64,000 bases of DNA from contig CALRIT020000014.1 of the NCBI GenBank assembly GCA_943361925.1, forward strand, positions 1 to 64,000, written 5' to 3'. A program made the translations under genes and the position numbers. This document shows positions 31,301-37,000 of this stretch, piece after piece. Below the pieces are notes generated by a model. The model was not told the DNA's origin. It ran no database searches and saw nothing but the letters and a program-made list of their open reading frames with translations. This DNA comes from CAISCU01 sp943361925. Lineage in GTDB: Bacteria > Bacteroidota > Bacteroidia > UKL13-3. Numbering within the stretch: position 1 is the stretch's first letter; the number at the start of each line of letters is the position of its first letter.

Positions 31301-34025
31301 ACGCGGTCATGCATACGGTTTCGGAGGAAATGGTTTCATTACCGTTCCTACAAACACATTTGGTTTGTCAAAAGAAATGGACTTCACGCTCGAGTTTTGG
31401 TTCAAATCAAACCAAGGAAATAATGTATGCTTGATGTCTAATGGTAAGGGTGATTCTTCTGATGCTAATCCAAATTTAAAATGGAGCATTGAAACCGATA
31501 GCCAAGGACGAATTGTATTAAAACACAATAACAGAACTTTCCAAGCTACCAATACAAATTACTTCGATGGCAACTGGCATCATTTTGCTATGGTAATGAA
31601 ACGCAGTAGTAACCTTTCTGCTTATATCGATGGTAACTTACAGAACTCAAGTCAGGCTATCAATTTTGAACAGTTTGGTGGAGGTAAATTATGGGTAGGT
31701 TCACGTGGTTGGAACAATGCTGCTCTGCCAATTTTCGATTCAACAGATATGCCGTTTACAGGTAGTGTCGATGAAATCAGAATCTGGCAAACATCAAGAT
31801 TGTTGGAACAAATCAGAAGAGATAAAAACAATCGCTTAACAGGAAATGAAAGTGGTTTGGTTTTATACCTTCCTTTTGAATCATACGCAGAAGTAATGGG
31901 CTTTCCAATTTTAAATGTTACTCCTGTTGATTTAGTTTCAGGTGGAACAAGCAGCTTTACTTCTGTTGGAACATCTGCTTTCAATCAAGAATCGCCAACT
32001 ATTAAGCTACCTCGTCCGGTTCAAGATATCAACTTTAGTTATTCGGTGAACAACGACCAAATCATTATTACACCTACAACTTCAAATGAATTTATTGAAA
32101 ATGTTACTTTAGATATCACTGTTAAAAATATCAAAGACTTAAACGGTAATACAATGCAATCACCAAAAACTTGGATTGCTTTTATGGACCGTAACCAAGT
32201 GAAATGGCAAGATGATAGCAGGTCGTTTGTTAAACAATCTTTAACTCCAATGACTTTCACTGCTAGAATTATTAATTCAGGTGGTGCTTTGAAAGAGTTT
32301 ACTATTGGTAATCTTCCTAGTTGGTTAAGAGCAACTCCTGCTTTTGGTATGATTTCTCCTAATTCTTCTCAGGATATTGAATTTACTATCGACCAAAACT
32401 TAAACATTGGTTCTTATGAAGCCGACCTTACTTTAAATACCGATTTCGGTTTTGCTGATAAGTTATTGGTGAAATTAAAAGTGAATGGAACTGCTCCTGT
32501 TTGGAATGTAGATCCAACGCTTTATACCAAATCAATGAGCATAATTGGTCAGGTAAGAATTAACAATGTGATCTCTTCTAATAGCGATGATATTCTTGCC
32601 GCTTTTGTAGGTGAACAATGCAGAGGTTTTGCTAAAGTTACTTATTACGAGCAATTAGATAAGTACCTAGTGTTTATGGATGTATATGGTGTGAACGAAA
32701 ATGAACAATTAGAGTTTAGAATCTGGAATTCAGCAACTGGAAAAACCCATGTAGATGTATTACCTGCACTGCAATTCCAAACAAATACTTTGGTCGGAAA
32801 TGTATTGGCTCCACAAGTATTTAATGCTTTGGATAAGGTAAATCAAACTATATATGTGAAGCCAGGATGGAATTGGATTTCATTCAATCTTTTAACGTCT
32901 GATTCTAATAACCTAGGTAACTTATTTAAATCGGTTACATTGTCGAATGGAGCTGTATTAAAGAACAATGACCAATTGGCTATTTACGACCAAACTCAAG
33001 GTTGGACAGGTAATTTGGCTAATTTTAATATGGGTATGAAACCTGAACATTCTTACTTGTTCTTTACTCAAACAGAAGATACACTTATTGTAAAAGGTGT
33101 TGAAGCCAATCCTCAATTACGTCCAATTTCTATTAATCAAGGATGGAACTATATTGGCTATGTTGGACAAAGAAACCTCAATGTAAATGATGCTTTTGGT
33201 GCTTATGCTTCTAAACAAAATGATTTGATTAAAGGTCAGGTTCAGTTTGCAGTATATGATTCAACTTTAGGCTGGATTGGTAGTTTAACAACCTTAATGC
33301 CTGGAAGAGGTTACCAATATTATGCAAATGGAACTGGTGTGTTAAGATACCCTCGGTCTGCTATGTTTGGTAAGTCTTCTAATGAGAATACCCTGACAAG
33401 TAAATACTGGAAGCTAAATCCTTATGGATTTGAAAACAATATGAACTTAATAGTAAAAGTTGATGCTTGTAATGAGGTATTAAAATCAGGCCAATTATTA
33501 TTAGGTGCATTTGTAAACAATGAATTGAGAGGATTTAGTAAAGTCACTCAAATCAATAATGAATCATATTCATATTTCTTAACTGTTGCAGGTAAATACC
33601 AAGAGCAAGTAACATTTAAATTGTTGCATGAATCAACTGGTGAAGTTTTCCCTATTCAAACTGAATTGGTTTTCGAACCAAATGCTTTAAAAGGTTCTTT
33701 AACTAGTCCGATAACGATGAGTAGCAGCAAAGAAGTTCCTTGTACTGAAAATGCTGTTATAGCTTCTCAATTGGAAATAAGTTTATACCCTGTTCCTTCA
33801 AAAGAAAATGTGAGTGTGAAAATTTCTCAACCTACTGATAGCGATGTTCAAATTAAAATATTTGATTTATCAGGTAAGCAAATTCAAGCTAAATCAATAG
33901 GTCTTCTTAAAAAGGGTATTCATGAATTGAACCTCAATTTAGACGCCATCGCTGAAGGTGTTTATATCGTAGAGGTTGTTTCAGGAACAGAAAGTCAACG
34001 TTGTAAGTTAATCCGTATTCAATAA
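19317..34025 (+). CDS. Giant LamG/FN3 surface protein with T9SS type A sorting domain
   Basis: A 4902-residue secreted protein. The ATG at 19317 was chosen over an in-frame TTG at 19296 that lies inside the hairpin. The signal peptide ends near LFAQ (about residue 34). From about 35 to 1910 there are six LamG/ConA-like jellyroll domains, each opening GN-x-(L/M)-x-(F/L)DG-x-x-D, separated by FN3-like domains (TGFTANW ... YYYRVRA). Four more FN3-like domains follow (about 1910-2330). A carboxypeptidase-regulatory-like domain (about 2332) is split by a seventh LamG; a second such domain is at about 2649. Residues 3060-3480 form an unrecognised Gly/Ser-rich region. A SbsA-like Ig domain (about 3740) is split by LamG 8 and 9. 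A BACON-like domain (about 4302), two copies of an AAFVGEQCRG-type module and a type A CTD (about 4818-4902, YPVPSKENVSV ... GVYIVEV) end it. It is inferred to be a cell-surface adhesin. Confidence 0.92.
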   Translation: MEQFLQSKKLIWAKWMMHICIVLLLSFSPLFAQQPGNTLNFDGSNDRVSLPNSLVTAATLPSNSAITIEYWFRGINVQSAVRLQNGNNYILAGWGSNTNSQTHIISSDGGSGNGLPVGAGVNDGRWHHVAMTWQRNTTNGFKSYLDGKLVAQRNSANVALPVVTANAFIGANNGSSEFTNGSIDEVRIYTTARTQTEIQSDMFDLSSTLPTGLLAYYKFNQGTAASTNSSVTSLNDLTSNAYNGTLIGFGLSSTSSNWVESYAAVVPRNLEANSITSTGFTANFLAPLNGTVDNYILEVYTNPLLTNPILGSPFTLASTELSKSITGLLPGKYYFRVRANKTSLTGQGNFTEIATVDIPFAAPGNALAFDGSNDYVVLPDGILSSAQNLTIETWFLLSDNNTWQRVFDFGSGTSKYMLFSPSPGRGTANTGLFEIYNGSVVQELTSKTVFQIGKWYHLAITLNDSSNTGKLYINGLLEDENNAVTLKPSDLGNTTQNYIGRSQYADPLFNGRIDEFRIWNITRSQEQIRGSLNNQIDPNTSGLINYYQFNQGIAGSINTGVNQLIDSKSSNGTGSLVNFGLTLSTGSNWIESYALMIPNLLPATNISGTSFTLNWEAPTVGIVTGYYVDVSTNDNFTAPIAGSPFFVSGNNTLYRDFTGLQTNLNYYYRVRADKSNLSGSGAFSRVQQVRTSNVFNPPGNCLAFDGNQDGVSVPNMPMGNISNFTMEAWINPATLSITNQTIFSYGFDNGSSGNGISLNIDPSGNLRILHSAVIHVNSGFVFPTANRWYHIAVTRSNGLTRVFVNGEQTTTTITNNPYNPTAFMIGSNNGFRFFNGKMDEFRFYNQALTSAQIKADMSDTVSVLPQNLLAYYNFDQGSPSATNTGINILTDVSGNNRNGSLLNFALTGNNSNWIRSNAMVRPIVLPASNITSSGFTANWTRPVFNDVASYVLDVSTNTQFTGLVGGSPISLDSLTYSKAITGLLEGTYYYRVRSLTTGISNQESVSETESVFIKYTPPGNALSLDGSNDLLAIDNATGINNRFADNKITVETWFLLKALPNAGQMPALITENYNGAGGYNILFSIFLHQKKIWGGFHIGENWTSANVDYTFEVNKWYHAACTYDKNIIKLYVNGVLVATKTSTLALPKGSEDWSIGKRWDYNDFINGNFDEVKIYNAALTQEEINLDMRDTGLVLSNKIVAYYNFDQGVSAANNSHITQIIDQSPSAYHANLTNSALSGTTSNLIESYAIAIPKALPATDISPTGFTANWELTKIGEVTNYLLEVSSTKDFVGLIASAYVFPNTSTSSVLTNLTGGTYYYRVRANNSKTNINQQGAYSAVIKVDVPYTPPGNAMTFDGINDRLKLDNNTIGNFGNSNWTIEFWMKTSAAKAMNIISKRETCGDAHFWNIGMNPSGTIGYELDNASRSQLMQLGTDVNTKVNDGRWHHVAWVREGINIKVYIDGVVRANNNSNGIIYQGVTNSIDIGELYCYGRNYQGSLDEIRIWHSARTLEQINAAMKAPIDPNAIGLKLYLDFDNGVGGLQNYDQTHVKDKSVSKADARIIDMELEALNTNFVQSYAMVVPTQTEPTEITPNGFKLNWIAPSIGTISNYLVDVSLSSNFTAPISGSPFNISGAQTSLTIDGLAPSTFYCRIRANQTGKPYSNEGAPSNVKTVKLEYTPPGNALKFDGNNDYATIPRPITGDFTIEYWMKTNQVGYSGHITGTGVVDMEVGGAPGDYRNALVGDKITFGLGSNGQDPTLYSNTSVNNGKWYHVALTRDKSSGQIRLYINGNLEANGQSGTGNITASSLITLGSVNTARGSSTRSFNGTIDELRIWDVVRTPAEIGEYFKDTVDRNSPGLLAYYTFDQGIADGSNSGVVTLADIAGTDNGGTLTNFALNGVNSNWVKTYNISVASPSNLTSSTNLCSRIDLNWQLGTTNPTANCEVSVFCDNDHFKQYVYADDELIAIYPFNTTSCFFNVNQTYNGVKLIRGVDYKFSVKTAYAPPLFKYVKTSAPSNISVGRFKPNPDVPSGFTATTNKCDGSVDLGWSWFDVNPTNGFVFNRSTDSAMSNPVVTTLSGTQRSYTDAGLQRGQYYFYRLFARNDCYVPNAPDSMFAGVSDTSTLIGGLSPTVPNRPSNIRLFSDSINNVITVRWNDNSDFEEKYTVERTAVGGGSSSFEVNANDTVYLDEMAASCVNYNYSIKVYSGCALSGLSSLGINQTRLTPNLANTFEPSTIYKLKCSKGYFPDRVELNWNNRNNGQLTTIRIYRKVAGSTNDSILINSVLAGSGLYVDNTTVAGVMYRYYLVGETQCAGVTRFSNIASDIGFRSPSGVVNGTITYQGGFAVEGARVFAQNTSANKGAGIEFDGVDDYIEVPHQASQNPTTNALTIEAWFKPMFRNSFVIASKIDSLTGGYLLEYDSLNDRIQFTIANENDKQVVYVDSPFVSFNSYNQITATYASDSIRIYVNGIEGTTVMTTNAGLGASSGPLYLGGDPNLGIYGSGNMDEVRLWKIAKTQSEIIRDFNRTVGSNNGNLFLYYTFDDRFDGLTETYDQSNLNLVFRENHAILKNGCNFSDSIPTSSQLALATYTDSKGSYLLENVRYNGTGQNFIIVPSLNIHNFSPNNRVVFIGDGNQVLNSVDFLDNSSFEFVGRVNYAGTTCPAVGATVFIDGFLASKGNQIVTVNDSGKFVIQVPIGEHVISLSQNKHIFSQGRFPATGTFTFTGPTSAQFYDSTYLKVVGRIVGGMRELNKAPGLGRSKNNIGVATMKFSSTGQSGVNDCYVVQVTTNDSTGEYVTALLPQRYQISQLKLVNDPDPTKLIKPEFNNPNIVDLTQIPDETTIYDTLRTIAFVRVDSVKFHKRLDFKYFENPEIFLSNFSTPIDSIVNDFIGSGSLEINDSLNISLVGNPFGYPVFEQNNSYLGVVKVIEKYSNIDLPTNHPRKFDFVPVEGVIQVYNELAIPEESQREFRITDGIQNYSFRAGSPNVLLNSINQEYSFTKTLQMYFIPDEGFTVSYLPNKMDLNSKLYRGFVFGARGSNSSFTTTGPALVDLVLRDPPGSASSATWSKGVSYSSVESWSNSSSKGAGLTKTVHLGTRQFMGTGGIGIIVGGETEVENNVSLGFNYNKSVNSEGELVTTTSSTKTYSTGSDPGSVGAGADLYIGRATNLIFGTSDNIKLVDTAVCRLLELQNEPLICVGPEVNGFKIGKELGLYMVPGETKTTFAYTQNEILDLIIPDLIRIRNTFLNSNILNNRGVKKYTSVFNDQNDPNYLLKFGSNNDDPIWGHLRSSSNPFEKESSDTIGSSYIFRGNSIFDTDSIRYYNNQIRLWKNAIARNEKEKYLASQGSSSNSNARNNISFGKASISEEISSQTDDTYTETIEQTFNEDFAFQIAYKFFGVGGSVNGSIALEQTKGKSKSNTTSVNNVFSYTLQDGDDGDLLSVDIVNPGTGDGHIFKTIAGKTSCPYEGGDFALFYNLSNDTITSTTQIENGLELSAATAQNDVPVINVQQKTIFNVPAEDEAVFVLELGNLSEGRQDRTYSLRVDQASNPFGAIIKVDGLDPNRDFDVPYGTTLQKTLTIERGPINYDYNNIQLILKSSCDDDIFDTVSISARFLPTCTGVTIKSPDDRWVVNNSFNDTLPVLIGGYNYNYGGFQAVHFQYKPAAGNVWYSEKSFFRDTPDVNNMIPIGTPDIYYPFNMRNLPDGKYELRAVTECIAPGYPNSRISSTVLQGTVDRVNPSPFGSPSPADGILSPNDEISIKFNEIIDQSTLSLSNFEVKGVLNKTNLRSNSSLYLDGDNDFAEVPVGLNLQRVPFTIELWHKRGKLGHYVLASQGSDTAANFELGYTADNKLYFKVGEEMVTSNLSLLDTTSFNFIAVAYNADLQVADLYVNNFVVNIGNNRIFNPYESSGKFYIGKASNNSPDYAKGNIYEMRIWSGYRTLVDANNTKSILLNGTEAGLIANWRMDEASGTELKDYARSRNAAIVNAQWMMSPRGHAYGFGGNGFITVPTNTFGLSKEMDFTLEFWFKSNQGNNVCLMSNGKGDSSDANPNLKWSIETDSQGRIVLKHNNRTFQATNTNYFDGNWHHFAMVMKRSSNLSAYIDGNLQNSSQAINFEQFGGGKLWVGSRGWNNAALPIFDSTDMPFTGSVDEIRIWQTSRLLEQIRRDKNNRLTGNESGLVLYLPFESYAEVMGFPILNVTPVDLVSGGTSSFTSVGTSAFNQESPTIKLPRPVQDINFSYSVNNDQIIITPTTSNEFIENVTLDITVKNIKDLNGNTMQSPKTWIAFMDRNQVKWQDDSRSFVKQSLTPMTFTARIINSGGALKEFTIGNLPSWLRATPAFGMISPNSSQDIEFTIDQNLNIGSYEADLTLNTDFGFADKLLVKLKVNGTAPVWNVDPTLYTKSMSIIGQVRINNVISSNSDDILAAFVGEQCRGFAKVTYYEQLDKYLVFMDVYGVNENEQLEFRIWNSATGKTHVDVLPALQFQTNTLVGNVLAPQVFNALDKVNQTIYVKPGWNWISFNLLTSDSNNLGNLFKSVTLSNGAVLKNNDQLAIYDQTQGWTGNLANFNMGMKPEHSYLFFTQTEDTLIVKGVEANPQLRPISINQGWNYIGYVGQRNLNVNDAFGAYASKQNDLIKGQVQFAVYDSTLGWIGSLTTLMPGRGYQYYANGTGVLRYPRSAMFGKSSNENTLTSKYWKLNPYGFENNMNLIVKVDACNEVLKSGQLLLGAFVNNELRGFSKVTQINNESYSYFLTVAGKYQEQVTFKLLHESTGEVFPIQTELVFEPNALKGSLTSPITMSSSKEVPCTENAVIASQLEISLYPVPSKENVSVKISQPTDSDVQIKIFDLSGKQIQAKSIGLLKKGIHELNLNLDAIAEGVYIVEVVSGTESQRCKLIRIQ
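19419..25050 (+). repeat. Six LamG-FN3 modules of about 990 bp in tandem
   Basis: The LamG opening motif GN-x-(L/M)-x-(F/L)DG recurs at about 19419, 20401, 21408, 22368, 23361 and 24355, giving intervals of 982, 1007, 960, 993 and 994 bp. Each unit is a LamG domain (ending in an L-x-x-YY-x-FDQG-type strand) plus an FN3-like linker. Copies are diverged at the nucleotide level, so the expansion is not recent. Confidence 0.85.
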
Positions 34026-34037
34026 GTAAACATCAAT

Positions 34038-34066
34038 AGTAGTTTGGGCTCAATGCCCAAACTACT
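34038..34066 (+). promoter_or_regulatory. Intercistronic hairpin without U-tract
   Basis: AGTAGTTTGGGC (34038-34049) and GCCCAAACTACT (34055-34066) make a perfect 12-bp stem with a TCAAT loop, 13 nt after the giant gene stop and 25 nt before the next ATG. The bases after it are tcaaaaaatt, so it is not a standard intrinsic terminator; it may protect the 3' end of the giant mRNA or tune read-through. Confidence 0.55.
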
Positions 34067-34090
34067 TCAAAAAATTATAATAAATTCAAT

Positions 34091-37000
34091 ATGAAAAAGT
34101 TGTTTTACATTCTAACAGTCTTGGGCAGTTTGACATTATCAAAGGTTCAGGCGGCAGCTCCAAGTTGGACAGTAAATCCGGGTTCGTTTCAATACAACAT
34201 GACCATGGTTGCTGTTGCAAGCATCAATTGTACCGAACTTACAAATGCCAGTAATAGAATTGGTGTATTTGTAGGGAACCAATGCAGAGGTACTGCATTA
34301 ACTAGTCAGGTAGTAAATGGCAGGTACACTGTTTCTTTATTTATCTATAGCAATAGTGTGCAAGGCGAAACACTTGCTTTTAAAGTGTACAATGCTTCAC
34401 AGGATTCTGTTTATGATATACCCACAACCATTGGCTTTCAACAGAATGCTAGTTTTGGAACTTCTAATGTTCCTTATGTTTTGCTGAATAACAATCCTCC
34501 AAGTATGTTAAGCGTTTCAACAAATTCTTTTAATGAGAATTTGAGTATCAATTCAACTGTTGCAACATTAAGTGCTACAGACCCAGATGCTGCTGAAACC
34601 TTTACTTATACTTTAGTTAATGGCGATGGCTCAACTCACAATAGTTTATTTAATATCTCAGGTAGTAACTTAAGGGTTTCTTCTTTGATTAATTTTGAAA
34701 CTTTAAAAACTTGTAGCATTAGATTACGTGTTACCGATTCTAGAACATGTTCTTATGAAAGAACTTTAACATTAAATGTGAATGATGTAAATGAAGCTCC
34801 TTATGCTATTTATATCAACGATTCTACTTTAAATGAAAATCTTCCTGCAAATACTGTTTTCGCCAGCTTAAGTGGTGTTGACCCTGATGCCGATGATGCA
34901 TTAAATTTCAGTTTGGTTTCAGGTACAGGTGATAGTAACAATGCTTCTTTTATTATAGTTGGAAATACACTTAGAACAGCCCATTCTTTTAATTATGAAT
35001 CAAAATCTACTTATGGAATTAGAGTGAGAGTGAGAGATGCTTCTAATAATTTTTATGATAGAGCTATTACAATTTTAGTACGTGATGTAAACGATAATCC
35101 TTCTACTATTTTAATCAATGGCTCTGCAAGCTCAGCTTCATTTGCTGAAAACAGAGGTATTGGTAGTTTGGTTGCGACACTTGCTACCAGCGATGAAGAT
35201 GCAGGTTCACAGTTTGCTTATTCATTTGTGAATACTGGTGGAAATGATAATTCAAATTTTCAGATTGTAGGAAACCAATTGCGTTCCAATATTGCTTTTG
35301 ATTATGAATCAAGACAATCTTATTCGGTTTTTATTCAATCGAATGATGGTCTAGGTGGAACAGTTTCTAAACAATTTTTACTAAATGTGACAGATAGCAA
35401 TGATGCTCCCTTATCAATTGGATTAAGTGGTTTATCTGTTTTCGAGAATTTGAATGCAGGCACTTTCGTTGCTAAATTAAGTACCAACGACCCAGACCAA
35501 AATCAAACTTCTTTTACTTATGCTTTGGTAAATGGATCAGGTAGTGCAGGTAATGCTTCTTTTTTTGTTCGCAATGATAGTTTGTTTTCTAATGTAGTTT
35601 TTAATCAAGAATTACTTTCTACTTATTCGGTTAGATTGTCTTCTACAGATGCGAGTGCTGCAAGTATCCAACAATCTTTTTCATTAAGCATTTTAGATGC
35701 CAATGATGCTCCCTCCGATATCACATTAAACTCAAGTGCTATTGCCGAAAATCAAAATGTTGGTTCAACGGTAGGAAATTTTTCTACAACTGATCAAGAT
35801 GCTCAATCAAGTTTTACTTATAGTTTAATTTCGGGTTCTGGAGCTACTGATAACAATTCATTTTCTATTGTAGGCAATACACTTAGAACAAATTCTATTT
35901 TTGATTTTGAAACAAAAACCTCTTACTCTGTTAGAGTGAGAACTTCAGATGGCAATGGCGGAAACTTTGAAAAGGTATTTGCAATTACTGTTACCGATGC
36001 CAATGATGCACCAAGTAATATTAGTTTAAGTAATACTTCGGTAAAAGAAAATGTAGCTTCAAATACTTTAATTGGTTTATTTAGTTCTACTGATGTTGAT
36101 GCAGCTTCAAATCATACTTATTCTTTTGATGCTGTTGCTGGTTCTGATAATTCTTCATTCTTAATTGTAGGTAATCAACTTAGAACCCAATCTGCTTTAA
36201 ATTTTGAAAATAAGTCTGTTTACTTTATTCAAGTTAGCAGTTCAGACGGCAATGGTGGAACATTTAGTAAACAATTTCAAGTAAGTATATTAGATTCAAA
36301 TGATGCTCCTTCTGATATTGTTTTAAATAGTCCAACAATTTCTGAAAATCAAACAACAGGTGCGTTTATTGGTCAGTTAAGTACAATCGACCAGGATGCT
36401 AGTGGTACATTTGTTTACTCATTGGTTTCGGGTACTGGTAGTACTCATAATAGCTCTTTTTTCATCAGAAACGATTCAGTATTTAGTTCGCAGGTTTTAG
36501 ATTTTGAAATTATTAATACATTCAATATTCGTATTCGTTCTACCAATAGTGGTTTGTTTGTAGAAAAAGCTTTTGTAATAAGAGTAGTGAATGGCAATGA
36601 TGCACCAACTGATATTACATTAAGTAATAATTTGGTTCAAGAAAACCAAGCTCAAGGAACATTAATTGGTAGCTTTAGTAGCGTTGACCCTGATACTGGA
36701 AATGTTTTTACTTATGCATTGGTTCCAGGTGCAGGTGCTACTAATAATGCTTTGTTTGTTATTACAGGAAATCAATTGAAAACAGCTGCTTCATTTAATT
36801 ATGAATTGAATGCAAGTTATTCAATCAGGGTTCAATCGAATGATGGCAATGGAGGTACTTTTAGTAAAGTATTTACCGTTTCTGTTTTAGATGCAAATGA
36901 TGCTCCAAGCCAAATTAGTGTAAGTATTTCGAGTATTAAAGAAAATAAACCTGCGAATAGTTTAATTGGAATCATTACTGGTACAGATGAAGATGCCAAT

